Source: Zafaria ginkgonis (GTDB taxonomy: Bacteria; Actinomycetota; Actinomycetes; Actinomycetales; Micrococcaceae). Taken from it: a stretch of 64,000 nt of DNA. The notes under the pieces are model-generated. The model ran no database searches and was not told the origin of the DNA. It was given only the letters and a program-made list of their open reading frames with translations. This document shows positions 25,934 through 34,795 of this stretch, piece by piece. Made by a program: the position numbers and the translations under genes. How positions within the stretch are numbered: the first letter of the stretch is position 1; each line of letters starts with the position of its first letter. The stretch covers positions 62,001 to 126,000 of the forward strand of contig NZ_BAABEO010000034.1 of NCBI RefSeq assembly GCF_039540195.1. Reading direction: 5' to 3'.

Positions 25934-26865
25934 GTGTTGAGATGAGCACGAACCTTCTGCAGGCACCCCACCCGCCCGCCGTCGAAAGCCGGCCCGAACC
26001 CCTCCTGTCCGTCCGGGACCTGACGATCCACAACCAGTTCGCTGGCACGGACGTGGTCCGCGGCGTCGGATTCGACCTGAACCGCGGCGAGATCCTGGGC
26101 CTGGTCGGGGAATCAGGCAGCGGCAAGACCCTGACCTGCCGGTCCCTCCTGGGCATCCTCCCGCGCGGCTTCGCCGTGGACGCCGGCTCGGTGGAACTGT
26201 TCGGCGAGGACGTCACCGGGTACTCGAACAAGGAATGGTCCAAGATCCGCGGAACGTCCATCTCGGCGATCTTTCAGGACCCGTCCTCCTACCTGAACCC
26301 CTCGATCCCGGTGGGCAAGCAGGTCAGCGAGGTCTTCCGGGTCAAGGGCAAGCTCTCCCGCAGGGAGGCCAAGACGCAGACCCTGGAGCTGCTGCGCGCG
26401 GTGCACCTGCGGGAGCCGGAACTGGTCTACGGGCAGTACACGCACGAACTGTCCGGCGGCATGCTGCAGCGGGTCCTCATCGCCTCGGCGCTGGCGCTCG
26501 AGCCGAAGATCCTGATTGCCGACGAGGCCACCACCGCCCTGGACGTGACGGTCCAGGCGGAGATCCTCGACCTTCTGGTGGAGCTCCAGGAAGCCAAGGG
26601 CATGTCGCTCATTGTCGTTTCCCACGACCTCGCGGTGGTCGCGCAGCTCTGCAGCAGGGTCCTGGTGCTCAAGTCCGGGGAAATCGTCGAGCAGGGAACC
26701 ACGGCGGAGGTGCTGTACAGCCCCCGGCACGAGTACACCCGGCTGCTGGTCTCCGAGCACAACCTGTATGGGCTGGACCGGTTCATCGCCGGGCAAGGAC
26801 TTGCCGGGCAGGGACTTGCCCAGAAGGAACCAGCGGAGAAGGGGGCCGGGGAACATGTCCACTAG
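25930..26865 (+). CDS. ABC transporter ATP-binding protein, DppD type
   Basis: 311 residues. Walker A GESGSGKT (residues ~58-65), Q-loop IFQDPSSYLNPSI, signature LSGGMLQRV, Walker B ILIADEATTALD, switch His in IVVSHDLAV. The C-terminus has a repeated GQGLAGQGLA element and lacks the usual Cys-containing oligopeptide C-terminal extension. It couples ATP hydrolysis to import, paired with the next ATPase, whose start lies inside its 3' end. Confidence 0.9.
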   Translation: MSVEMSTNLLQAPHPPAVESRPEPLLSVRDLTIHNQFAGTDVVRGVGFDLNRGEILGLVGESGSGKTLTCRSLLGILPRGFAVDAGSVELFGEDVTGYSNKEWSKIRGTSISAIFQDPSSYLNPSIPVGKQVSEVFRVKGKLSRREAKTQTLELLRAVHLREPELVYGQYTHELSGGMLQRVLIASALALEPKILIADEATTALDVTVQAEILDLLVELQEAKGMSLIVVSHDLAVVAQLCSRVLVLKSGEIVEQGTTAEVLYSPRHEYTRLLVSEHNLYGLDRFIAGQGLAGQGLAQKEPAEKGAGEHVH

Positions 26866-27694
26866 CGAATCCTCCCTGCTGCACGTCGAGGGAGTCGACG
26901 TGCACTACGGAAAGGGCCTGCGCCGCAAGCAGGTCCTGCATCAGGTGTCCTTCCGGCTGGGACGCGGCGAAGCCGTCGGGGTGATCGGCGAAACCGGATC
27001 GGGGAAGTCCACGCTGGCCCGGGCCATCCTGGGTCTGGTGACGCCGTCCGCCGGCACGGTCACCGTGGGCGGACGGGAAACCACCGGCTTCGGCAAGGCG
27101 GAATGGATCGCCTTCCGCCGGTCCGGGATCATCCAGTACGTCTTCCAGGACCCGCTGCGCAGCCTGGACGCGGCCACCACGGTCGGTTTTTCGATCGCGG
27201 AACCGCTGCTGGTCCGGGGCGGGACCCCGGGTCGCGAGGCCAAGGAACGCGTCCGCGAACTGATGGAACAGCTCAACCTCGACGCCGACCTGGCCGACCG
27301 TTTTCCCGGAGAACTGTCCGGAGGCCAGCGCCAGCGGGTCGCGATCGCACGCGCCCTGATCACGCAGCCGCAGGTGCTGATCCTCGACGAACCGGTCAGC
27401 GCCCTGGACTCGGCCAACCGGGTCCAGATCCTGGAAATCCTGGGCCAACTGCGCCAATCCGGCGTCTCGCTGCTGTTCATCTCCCACGACCTAGGATCCG
27501 TGGCCGGCATCACGGACCGGACCCTGGTCCTCTACCGGGGACAGGTGGTCGAGGACAACGTGACCGCTGACGTCGTCAACAGCCCCCGTCATCCCTATAC
27601 CCAACTGCTCGTCGGATCCGCGCCCACCCTGTCCGGCGGATCCATCGACAAGGCCCGGCGCGACGAGCTCAGGGCCGCGCTGCACCTCAGTTAG
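26855..27694 (+). CDS. ABC transporter ATP-binding protein, DppF type
   Basis: 279 residues from ATG 26855, overlapping the previous gene by 11 bases. Walker A GETGSGKST, Q-loop VFQDPLRSLDAATT, signature LSGGQRQRV, Walker B VLILDEPVSALD, switch His in LFISHDLGSV. The C-terminal PRHPYTQLLVGSAPTL is typical of DppF. It completes the ATPase heterodimer. Confidence 0.9.
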   Translation: MSTSESSLLHVEGVDVHYGKGLRRKQVLHQVSFRLGRGEAVGVIGETGSGKSTLARAILGLVTPSAGTVTVGGRETTGFGKAEWIAFRRSGIIQYVFQDPLRSLDAATTVGFSIAEPLLVRGGTPGREAKERVRELMEQLNLDADLADRFPGELSGGQRQRVAIARALITQPQVLILDEPVSALDSANRVQILEILGQLRQSGVSLLFISHDLGSVAGITDRTLVLYRGQVVEDNVTADVVNSPRHPYTQLLVGSAPTLSGGSIDKARRDELRAALHLS

Positions 27695-27775
27695 ACAGAT
27701 CCACACCACTCGACCAATCACTCAAACCTGCGCATGTCCTGCCGTGCGCCTCCCACACCGAATGGAACACCACGC

Positions 27776-29308
27776 ATGAAACTCAAACTCCACAAACCAG
27801 CGGCCCTACTGACGGCGGCAGCCCTCCTGCTGACCGGCTGCGCCGGCAACGCGGGGGCCGCCGGCGATGACGAATCCGTCATCAAGTGGGGCGTCACGGC
27901 CCTGAACGGAAACTGGGACCCGATCGTCACCGGCGCCACGGGAGCCACGATCACCATGACTCCCATCTACGAATCCCTGATCACCCGCGGCGAGGACGGC
28001 AAGCTGACCCCGGCGCTGGCCGAAAGCTGGACCTACAACAAAGCCGGCGACGCCGTGACCTTCAAGCTCCGCGAGGGCGCCACGTTCCAGGACGGATCGC
28101 CCGTTGATTCGGAAGCGGTCAAGTTCTTCATCGAACGCGCCAAGACGCAGGAGAACTCAGCCCTGAAGGGGTCCTACAACAACATCGACACGGTGGAAGT
28201 CGTCGACGCGACCACCTTCGTGGTCAACCTGAAGGAGAAGGACTACCAGCTCCCGTACCTGCTGAGTAACCGTGCCGGCCTGGTCACCAGCAAGGTCGCG
28301 GCCGAAGCGGATCCGGCGAAGCTGAACACCTCGCTGCCGGTGGGCGCGGGACCGTTCAAGGTGACCGAACTGATCCCGGAGGACAAGATCGTCCTGGAGA
28401 AGTTCGACGGCTACTGGGATGCGGAGAACATCCACATCGACCGCATCGAGATCAGCGGCGGCAACGACGCGTCGACCCTGGTGCCCGCCCTGCAGTCGGG
28501 CGTGTTCAACTTCGCCTCGATCGGCGCGGGCCAGGCGCAGCAGGCGGAAGACGCCGGGCTGGACGTGATCAACGACCTCAACACCAACTGGGTGGTCACC
28601 TTCCTGAGCCTCAACCTGAACAAGGAACCGTTCAACGACCCCGCCGTCGTGGAGGCGGTGCGCTACGCGATCGACCGCGAGGAACTGCTCCAGAAGGGAG
28701 CCCTCGGCATCGGCGAAACCGCGAACCAGCCCTTCCCCTCCGGGCACATCACCTTCAACGAAGAGCTCGAATCCGAGTTCAACTACGACCCGGAGAAGGC
28801 CAGGACCATCCTCGAGGAGGCTGGCTACAAGGCCGGCGACCTGAAGCTGAAGCTGTACCCCTTCAGCGCCTCCCAGCAGGCTTACGCCGAAATCGTGCAG
28901 CAGCAGCTCGGCGCCGTGGGCATCGAGGTGGAAATCGTCGTTGACCCGAACTGGAGCGCGGGGTACTTCGGCAAGGAACAGGCCTTCTCCCTGTACGGGT
29001 ACGTGGGCCGCGACTCCCACGTGCAGGCCCTGACCGAGCACTACGACGAAGGTGGCGTGCTGAACCTGAGCTCACCGTTCACCTCCGACGCGTTCCAGAA
29101 GGCCCTGTCCAAGATCCGGGAAACCCCGACGGATTCGGCGGACTACGAAGAGAACCTGCAGGCTGCCTCGGCGGCCGGATACCGCAACGGCTCCACGATC
29201 GCCCTGGTGGCGACGCCGAACCTGTGGGCCAAGGACTCGTCCGTCTCCGACAGCACGGAGAAGATCGAAGGACGGCTTGGCTGGAAGGGCGTCACGATCA
29301 CCAAGTAG
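27776..29308 (+). CDS. ABC transporter substrate-binding lipoprotein (SBP family 5)
   Basis: 510 residues. Lipoprotein signal peptide with lipobox LLLTGC (Cys near residue 22). The family-5 pattern follows: IYESLITRGEDGKLTPALAESW, FKLREGATFQDGSPVDSEAV, LPVGAGPFKV, VRYAIDREELLQKGALGI, and NYDPEKARTILEEAGYK. Family 5 binds peptides, nickel chelates, opines or other small ligands; here the neighbours suggest an organosulfur compound. No obvious ribosome binding site just before ATG; translation may depend on the upstream genes. A very strong hairpin follows. Confidence 0.88.
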   Translation: MKLKLHKPAALLTAAALLLTGCAGNAGAAGDDESVIKWGVTALNGNWDPIVTGATGATITMTPIYESLITRGEDGKLTPALAESWTYNKAGDAVTFKLREGATFQDGSPVDSEAVKFFIERAKTQENSALKGSYNNIDTVEVVDATTFVVNLKEKDYQLPYLLSNRAGLVTSKVAAEADPAKLNTSLPVGAGPFKVTELIPEDKIVLEKFDGYWDAENIHIDRIEISGGNDASTLVPALQSGVFNFASIGAGQAQQAEDAGLDVINDLNTNWVVTFLSLNLNKEPFNDPAVVEAVRYAIDREELLQKGALGIGETANQPFPSGHITFNEELESEFNYDPEKARTILEEAGYKAGDLKLKLYPFSASQQAYAEIVQQQLGAVGIEVEIVVDPNWSAGYFGKEQAFSLYGYVGRDSHVQALTEHYDEGGVLNLSSPFTSDAFQKALSKIRETPTDSADYEENLQAASAAGYRNGSTIALVATPNLWAKDSSVSDSTEKIEGRLGWKGVTITK

Positions 29309-29319
29309 GAACCCTCGCG

Positions 29320-29362
29320 CCGGTGGCCGCGGCAGGTCCAACCGACCTGTCGCGGCCACCGG
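29320..29362 (+). terminator. Very strong hairpin after the substrate-binding protein gene
   Basis: Two 19-base arms beginning CCGGTGGCCGCG pair at 18 of 19 positions around a 5-base loop (CAACC), starting 11 bases after the stop codon. An outer GGAACC/GGTTCC pair may extend it. It may end or partly attenuate the transporter transcript before the last LLM gene. Confidence 0.65.
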
Positions 29363-29440
29363 GGTTCCCGTCCTTCCGACTTCCCGCTTCCCGGAACACC
29401 AATTTCACAGCGAGCCGACCTCACAGAGAGCTGATCCCAC

Positions 29441-30484
29441 ATGGCATCACCACCCGATTTCGCGTCCGCTTCCCCGGGGCGCAGGACCGTGGGCATCATG
29501 TCCCACGTCTCCGGAGACCTGCCCACCGAAGACGTCTACCGGGCCACGGTGTCCCTGGCCCAAGCGGTGGAAAACGCGGGATTCGAGGAGTTCTGGATCG
29601 CCCAGCACCACTTCTCGCCCAACGCCGGCCACGTCAGCTCGCCCTTCGTGTTCCTCGCCCATCTGGGCGCGGTGGTCACGAAGCTGACGCTGGGGGTCGG
29701 TGTCGTGGCCCTTCCCTTCGAGGACCCCATCCGCTTGGCGGAGGACATCGTGACCACCGAGAAGCTGCTGGGTCCGCGGCTGCGCATCGGCGTGGGTCCG
29801 GGCAACCCGGCCTCCCGGTTCGATCTTTTCGGCATCACGGGTGAGCAGCGGCATGCGGTGTTCGAGGAAAAATACGCGGAACTGGCAGCCCTGCTGGACC
29901 CCGCGGCCGCCTCCGACCTGGCGGACGGCCAACTGTGGCCGGCGCCCGATCCGGTGCGGAGCCGGACCCTCTACCAGGCGACCTACACCCCGGAGCGGGG
30001 GCGGGTCATCGGGGAGCGCGGACTGGGCCTTCTGCTGTCCATTACCCATCCGTCGGCCGGGCGGGGGGAGGGACCTGCAACGGCCGGCGAGGGACAGCGA
30101 AACATCGTCGACGCCTACCTCGAGGGCCTGCCGGCGGGCGTCCCGCCCCGGATCACGGCCACCCGGGCGGTCCATGTGACGGACAGCCCGCGTGAACGGG
30201 ACGAGGTGGCGGCGCACGCGCTGGCCCTGCTCGGCAAGGTCATGGGCTTCACCGAACCGGGTGCGCTGCTGGAGGCCCTGGGCGTCCGGCACGCTGTCGA
30301 GGCCACCGAAATCCTCGGCTACTCGATCGGGACGGCCGAACATGTCCGCGACCGGCTCGAGGACGACCCGGCCGTCGCCGCCGCGACCGGGGTGATCTTC
30401 CAGAACGTCACCAAGGACCAGACGGCGTGGCTGGACGGCGTGGCGGCACTGGCCGACGTCGTCGTTCCCGCGCTGGCAGTCTGA
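29441..30484 (+). CDS. Luciferase-like (LLM class) flavin-dependent oxidoreductase
   Basis: 347 residues. LLM fold elements: VGIMSHVSGDLPTEDVYRA, ENAGFEEFWIAQHHF, SPFVFLAHLGAVVTKLTLGVG, VALPFEDPIRLAEDIVTTEKL, LRIGVGPGNPASRFDLFG. It is shorter than the two monooxygenases upstream and belongs to the general alkanal/luciferase-like branch. The third FMNH2- or F420-type enzyme in the island; the missing GxF420 pattern makes FMN more likely, but this is inference. Last gene of the plus-strand set, behind a hairpin. Confidence 0.8.
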   Translation: MASPPDFASASPGRRTVGIMSHVSGDLPTEDVYRATVSLAQAVENAGFEEFWIAQHHFSPNAGHVSSPFVFLAHLGAVVTKLTLGVGVVALPFEDPIRLAEDIVTTEKLLGPRLRIGVGPGNPASRFDLFGITGEQRHAVFEEKYAELAALLDPAAASDLADGQLWPAPDPVRSRTLYQATYTPERGRVIGERGLGLLLSITHPSAGRGEGPATAGEGQRNIVDAYLEGLPAGVPPRITATRAVHVTDSPRERDEVAAHALALLGKVMGFTEPGALLEALGVRHAVEATEILGYSIGTAEHVRDRLEDDPAVAAATGVIFQNVTKDQTAWLDGVAALADVVVPALAV

Positions 30485-30589
30485 AGCCGGCGTCGGAAAC
30501 CGGCCATGATCGCCCGGGGCTTTAGGGAGGCGTCGCCGGAGATGGTCACCGCCCGGCAGTCGGCGGCGCACCTCAGCCGAAGCGACGCG

Positions 30590-31189
30590 CTACCACTGCC
30601 CCTCGTTGGCGTACGGACGGGACCATAGCGCGACCTGCACGACGACCGCTTTCAGCCACGCCTGCATCATGGCGTCCACCTGCTCGGCGGAGTCCTCGCG
30701 GTTAGCCAGGAACGGGCGGATGGTCGTCGAGATGGGCACGGCCAGCGCGATCAGGTGCCGTAGCGGGACCACCGAGGTGGAGTTGACGTGGTCCGTGGCG
30801 TTCTTGTGCGCCGGAGTGTGCCGAAGGGCAATCTCCTGCTGGTAGTCCAGCCATTCCTGGTCGTAGGGCCGGGTGCAGGTGTCCCGGATCCACTGGCCGA
30901 AGCGGGAGCGCACGGCCTGCAGGTACTCCGGGATGGGAGCGCCGCCGGGCTGTGAGAAATGGGCGACAAGATGCGGCTGGCTGCCGACGAAGGCGTACCA
31001 GACGTCCAGGACGTCCTCGATCTGATCGTCGAGCAATTCGCCGACCCGGCGCAGCAACTCGGCGTCCTGCTCGCCGAACAAGACGCTGGCCTTGAGTTCC
31101 TTCAATTCGTCGAGGGTGACGGGGGAATGCTCGGCCCTGCCGTATGTGTAGCCGGGGATCTGGGATTCGCTGGGTGACTGGGCGGACAT
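30590..31189 (-). CDS. Protoglobin-domain protein
   Basis: 199 residues from ATG 31189, 7 bases after GGAGG (an ATG at 31195 is too close to that site). A single globin-sensor/protoglobin domain: IPGYTYGRAEHSPVTLDELKEL (pre-helix Z), FGEQDAELLRRVGELLDDQIEDVLDVWYAFV, HLVAHFSQP, DTCTRPYDQEWLDYQQEIALRHTPAHKN, and the likely proximal-His helix VVPLRHLIALAVPI. Protoglobins bind haem and O2, CO or NO; no output domain is fused. Function in vivo unknown. Monocistronic. Confidence 0.85.
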   Translation of the reverse strand: MSAQSPSESQIPGYTYGRAEHSPVTLDELKELKASVLFGEQDAELLRRVGELLDDQIEDVLDVWYAFVGSQPHLVAHFSQPGGAPIPEYLQAVRSRFGQWIRDTCTRPYDQEWLDYQQEIALRHTPAHKNATDHVNSTSVVPLRHLIALAVPISTTIRPFLANREDSAEQVDAMMQAWLKAVVVQVALWSRPYANEGQW

Positions 31190-31362
31190 GGTCATACCTC
31201 CAACTCGTCGGGGCGCATCTCCTCGAGGGCAGGAACTTCCAATTCAAAATAGACGGGGTTCCCTGTCTACCGGCTGTGACGGCCGGACCGGGACCATGGT
31301 TTGCAGCAGGAAGTTCCGTCAGGTTCAGAACATACGCCCGTCCGGCATTGCTGACCAGACTC

Positions 31363-31391
31363 TTGCGGAGCCGTCCCGAACGGGCTAACAT
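31363..31391 (+). promoter_or_regulatory. Promoter of arsR-like gene (leaderless)
   Basis: -35 TTGCGG (31363-31368), 17-base spacer, -10 TAACAT (31386-31391), then 8 bases to the ATG. No ribosome binding site, so the transcript is expected to start at or next to the start codon. Confidence 0.6.
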
Positions 31392-31408
31392 ACAACCAAA
31401 TGGTTGTA
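31391..31408. promoter_or_regulatory. ArsR-type operator overlapping the start codon
   Basis: TACAACCA-AA-TGGTTGTA is a perfect 8-2-8 inverted repeat covering the end of the -10 box, the predicted transcription start and the ATG. Similar ACAACCA...TGGTTGT sites precede other arsR-SRPBCC pairs as I recall. It should allow tight autorepression. Confidence 0.65.
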
Positions 31409-31750
31409 CGTGAGTTGAGTGACACCGAGATCGACCGCATCTTCCAGGCCTTGGCGGATGCGACCCGCCGCGACATCATCAAGCAGGCGATGCTGCGGGA
31501 ACAGTCGGTCTCCGAGCTCGCTGGGCGCTACGCGATGAGTTTCGCCGCGGTGCAGAAGCACGTGGCGGTGCTCGAGCGGGCCGCCCTCATCACCAAGGAA
31601 CGGCGCGGGAGGGAGCAGATTGTGCACGGCAATCCTGACACCCTGCGCCGGGCCGCCCGGCTGCTGGACGCCTACGAAGACGTCTGGCGTGGCCGCACAG
31701 ACCGCATCGGGGAGATCCTCTCCGAGCCAGTGAAGGGAATGGAACCATGA
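31400..31750 (+). CDS. ArsR-family winged-helix repressor
   Basis: 116 residues. Winged helix: IDRIFQALADATRRDIIKQAML, SVSELAGRYAMSFAAVQKHVAVLERAALI, then the wing TKERRGREQIVHG. No metal-binding CxC motif, so it is of the non-metal ArsR type usually paired with an AHSA1/SRPBCC protein. Overlaps the next gene by 4 bases (ATGA) and probably controls the pair through the palindrome at its own start. Confidence 0.85.
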   Translation: MVVRELSDTEIDRIFQALADATRRDIIKQAMLREQSVSELAGRYAMSFAAVQKHVAVLERAALITKERRGREQIVHGNPDTLRRAARLLDAYEDVWRGRTDRIGEILSEPVKGMEP

Positions 31751-32244
31751 CCGTTGTCAGCAGCAACAAGGACCTGGAGAACCTGACGCTCACGTTCGTG
31801 ACCGAGTTCGATGCCGGGGTGGAGCGCGTGTGGCAGGTGTGGGAGGATCCGCGCCAGCTGGAGCGCTGGTGGGGGCCGCCGACGTGGCCGGCGACCTTCG
31901 AGCGGCACGAGTTCGTCGCGGGCGGCAGCTGCCGCTACTTCATGACCGGCCCGGAGGGGGAGCAGGCCCGCGGCTGGTGGACGATCACCGACGTCCAGGC
32001 GCCGCACCGCCTGGAGTTTCAGGACGGTTTCGCGGGCGACGACGGCGAGCCGAGCGGTTTCCTGGGGACCACCACGTGCGTGGTGACGCTGGAAGAGACC
32101 GGCGGGGGTACCCGCATGACGCTGGTGTCCACCTTCGAGAGCCTTGACCAGCTCGAGGAGATGGTCAAGATGGGCATGGAGGAGGGCATGGGGCAGGCGC
32201 TTGGGCAGATCGACGGGGTGCTGGCCGGGCAGAGCGTCCAGTAG
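31747..32244 (+). CDS. SRPBCC (AHSA1/START-like) ligand-binding protein
   Basis: 165 residues. AHSA1 pattern: FVTEFDAGVERVWQVWEDPRQLERWWGPPTWPAT starts the helix-grip fold, with GGSCRYFMTGPEGEQARGWWTI and HRLEFQDGF following. The family binds hydrophobic ligands or acts with Hsp90-like partners. Translationally coupled to the ArsR repressor. A classical terminator follows. Confidence 0.85.
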   Translation: MTVVSSNKDLENLTLTFVTEFDAGVERVWQVWEDPRQLERWWGPPTWPATFERHEFVAGGSCRYFMTGPEGEQARGWWTITDVQAPHRLEFQDGFAGDDGEPSGFLGTTTCVVTLEETGGGTRMTLVSTFESLDQLEEMVKMGMEEGMGQALGQIDGVLAGQSVQ

Positions 32245-32269
32245 GGGCCGCACTCCATGTGATCGGTTG

Positions 32270-32308
32270 GGTGGGGCGCCAGCATCTGGGCTGGCGCCCC
32301 ACCTTTTT
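32270..32308 (+). terminator. Intrinsic terminator
   Basis: Perfect 14-bp stem (GGTGGGGCGCCAGC / GCTGGCGCCCCACC), 6-base loop, followed directly by TTTTT. It ends the arsR-SRPBCC operon and lies between convergent genes. Confidence 0.9.
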
Positions 32309-32398
32309 CGGCTCATCGCGTTCAAGGGTGTGGCCGGTATCTGAATCCGCCGCTCTCGAGGAGCGACCTGGCGATGGAGCCGGGGAGGTCGCGGAACT

Positions 32399-33694
32399 TC
32401 ACGTAGTCGTGGCCTTCCTGTGCTCGAATGTGGGCCCGCGTCCGCGCACGGCTGCCACGACCTTGGCGACCTGGGCGTCGAAGGCGTCAAGCTGCTCGGC
32501 TTCGGCAGCACTCGCGACGAAGGCGCGCCGATCGCAGGCCATGCCCGCGCGCCATATCCGCTCAATCGCTCGTGTTGCGGTGATATCCGTCAACGGGTTG
32601 CCGGACACGAGGACCAGGTCCGCGCGCTGCCCGGCTCCCACACGTCCCCGGTCGCCGAGGCCGAACACTCGTGCCGGTTCGGATGTGGCAGCCGCCAGGG
32701 CCTGCGCCGGGCTGATGCCGCACCGGACCAGGAGTTCCAGTTCCCGGTGCAGGCTTGCTCCGAACACGGTCCCCGGGTTCGGGGCATCGGTGCCCGCCAG
32801 CAGGGTGACCCCCGCATCGGCCAGTCGCCGCACGTTGTCCTCGGCCCGCGAGTAGGGCGGCATTTTCCGGCCACGCCATCCCGCGGCACCCGAGGTCAAC
32901 CGGCGTACCCAGGCATCCCCGAGCGCCTCAGCGAGCCGCGGGTCCCCTGCCACTGCCGCGCCACCGGGTTCACCGAGGGTGTTCTCGATGGTGGCCAGCG
33001 TCGGACCGACCACGATTCCGGCTTCGGCGATGCGTTCGACCAGAGCCTTGTCCAGCGCGGCGTCCGCGGGGACGTGAGCCAGCGCGTCGACACCGGCGGA
33101 AACGGCCTCCTCGACACCGGCTGTCGAGCTCACGTGAGCGACGACGACCAGGCCGCGGGCGTGCGCGGCAGTGACCAGTGCCTTGATGGTTTCGGAGTCC
33201 AGCGACGGCCAAAGACCCCCGGTGCCGGAGAAGATCTTCAGGTAGTCCGAGCCCTCCGTGATCCGTTCCGCGACGAACTGCTCGGCCTGGTCGGCGGCGG
33301 TCAGCGTCGGGAACGGGGCGTACATTATCGACGGGTGCCCGCCGGGTGCGGTGGCACCGACACCCGAGGAACGCACATCGGCCACGTCCAGACGGGAGCC
33401 GGCCAGCTCCTTGGCCCGGGCCACCAGGTCGGGTTTGCTGAACATGTCCAGAACGGTGGTAACGCCGAAGGTCAACGATTGCGCGAGCGCACCGGGAACG
33501 AGGTGCACGTGCGCGTCGATCAGGCCGGGCAGCACAGTCCCGCCCGCCGCGTCGATCACTTCGTCGCCTGCTTGGGCGGCCGAGGCCACCGAGCACTCGG
33601 TGATCAGCCCGTCAGCGAACCGGACTGAAGTCCAGTCCTGCAACTTCGTCCCGTCGAAAACCTTCGCGTTCACGATCGTCGTTGCCGCAGCCAC
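32399..33694 (-). CDS. Amidohydrolase (imidazolonepropionase-like/prolidase branch)
   Basis: 431 residues from GTG 33694 (GGAAGGAGG 5 bases upstream). Metal-dependent hydrolase fold: IVNAKVFDGTKLQDWTSV, VLPGLIDAHVHLVPG (metal HxH), YLKIFSGTGG (candidate carboxylated Lys), VVAHVSSTAGVEEAVSAGVDALAHVP (further His), LLAGTDAPNPGTVFG (metal Asp), and RADLVLVSGNPLTDI at the C-terminal beta domain. Substrate unknown; relatives cleave Xaa-Pro dipeptides or organophosphates. Monocistronic. Confidence 0.85.
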   Translation of the reverse strand: MAAATTIVNAKVFDGTKLQDWTSVRFADGLITECSVASAAQAGDEVIDAAGGTVLPGLIDAHVHLVPGALAQSLTFGVTTVLDMFSKPDLVARAKELAGSRLDVADVRSSGVGATAPGGHPSIMYAPFPTLTAADQAEQFVAERITEGSDYLKIFSGTGGLWPSLDSETIKALVTAAHARGLVVVAHVSSTAGVEEAVSAGVDALAHVPADAALDKALVERIAEAGIVVGPTLATIENTLGEPGGAAVAGDPRLAEALGDAWVRRLTSGAAGWRGRKMPPYSRAEDNVRRLADAGVTLLAGTDAPNPGTVFGASLHRELELLVRCGISPAQALAAATSEPARVFGLGDRGRVGAGQRADLVLVSGNPLTDITATRAIERIWRAGMACDRRAFVASAAEAEQLDAFDAQVAKVVAAVRGRGPTFEHRKATTT

Positions 33695-33713
33695 GCGTCC
33701 TCCTTCCAAGGGA

Positions 33714-34409
33714 TCAGGTCCCTGCTGGCTTGCCACCCTTGCCGCGGCGTCGCGGGGTTTCGGGCATGGCGGCCTCGCGGTGTGCCTCGGAGTAGGTGGC
33801 CGCCGCGCGGGCCGCGTCCACGTCCAGCCCTTGGGCGCGGGCGGTGCGCAGGGCATGGACGGAGTCGCTCATGGCCACCATGGCGTCGCCGACGCGGTCC
33901 GGGGAGTAGGTCATCGAGCGCTCGCGGGCGATGCCGAGGCCGGCTCCGACCTCGATGGCGTCCTGGTTGGCGCCCAAGTACAGGAACGTCCAGCCGTCCT
34001 TCTCCTCCTGGCGTTCGATCAGCGCCTTGGCGGCGGCGTGAGTGATCTCCCGGGAGGCGTTCTCCTGCCCGTCGGTGATGATGCCGAACACCACGGTGCC
34101 GGGGCGCTCCGCCTCAGGCTTGGCCTGGATGCGGGCCCGGGTTTCCGCAATGGAACGGCCGATCGAATCGAGCAGGGCGGTGCGGCCGCGCGGAACCAGG
34201 ACCAGGGACTCGACGTCGGCGAGCGGCCTTTCGACGTAGACCTCTGCGAAGCCGTCGTCGAACTGGTACAGGGAGACGGTTCCGTCCGGGTCGGTCCGGC
34301 GCTGCTCGTCGATGAAGGCGTTGAAACCGCCGATCATGTCATCGGCGATGGAGGCCATCGACCCCGAACGGTCCAGCAGCATCACGATGTCGGTGCGGGT
34401 CTTGCTCAC
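33714..34409 (-). CDS. VWA-domain protein
   Basis: 231 residues from GTG 34409. The MIDAS motif DRSGSM sits at residues ~13-18 (VMLLDRSGSMASI), with GRTALLDSIG and IITDGQENAS for the other metal-coordinating positions, so metal binding looks intact. The C-terminus is basic (RRRGKGGKPAGT). No secretion signal. VWA proteins of this kind often act with AAA ATPases or regulators; none is adjacent. Its start overlaps the stop of the HTH-like gene upstream (GTGA). Confidence 0.8.
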   Translation of the reverse strand: MSKTRTDIVMLLDRSGSMASIADDMIGGFNAFIDEQRRTDPDGTVSLYQFDDGFAEVYVERPLADVESLVLVPRGRTALLDSIGRSIAETRARIQAKPEAERPGTVVFGIITDGQENASREITHAAAKALIERQEEKDGWTFLYLGANQDAIEVGAGLGIARERSMTYSPDRVGDAMVAMSDSVHALRTARAQGLDVDAARAAATYSEAHREAAMPETPRRRGKGGKPAGT

Positions 34410-34789
34410 GGTGTTCCCCCTCTGGTGGGCCGGCGCTTCTGGAAGCGCGGCGGGCTGGTTGAGATCGGTGGTGTGCGGTCGAGCTCGGCGTCGTACCTGG
34501 CCCTTTCGAGCGAGGAGCCGACGACCCTTCCATCTGCGTTGGAGTAGGCCTGCAGCGGTTCGGTCCGTCCCAGCCGCGGCGGCACCGCGTTCGGCGACAG
34601 GCCTGCCCGGAGCGCGACGGCGCGGATGGAGGCCCCGTCCAGGGTGGCCCTGGCCATCGACTCGTTCAGGGCCTCGTCCACGAGTTCGCGGACCTCGCCC
34701 AGGACCTCCACCTGATCCAGTGCGGATTCGGGCAGGTTGTCCAGCAGGGCCATGGCCCGGGCGATGCGCCGGTGCGACGTGTTGCTCAT
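34406..34789 (-). CDS. Small HTH-like protein coupled to the VWA gene
   Basis: 127 residues from ATG 34789. The segment DGASIRAVALRAGLSPNAVPPRLGRTEPL reads like a short helix-turn-helix; the rest is charged helix (EVLGEVRELVDEALNESMARA) and a polar tail. It overlaps the VWA gene by 4 bases. Leaderless promoter with an overlapping inverted repeat suggests autoregulation. I do not recognise a named family. Confidence 0.65.
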   Translation of the reverse strand: MSNTSHRRIARAMALLDNLPESALDQVEVLGEVRELVDEALNESMARATLDGASIRAVALRAGLSPNAVPPRLGRTEPLQAYSNADGRVVGSSLERARYDAELDRTPPISTSPPRFQKRRPTRGGTP

Positions 34790-34795
34790 GAATTG

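Noticed and set aside
22394..25966. 1190-codon open frame on the minus strand, opposite monooxygenase and permease genes
   Set aside because: Its translation is a His/Gln/Arg/Gly/Asp-rich shadow of genes with high third-position GC on the plus strand, without any domain.
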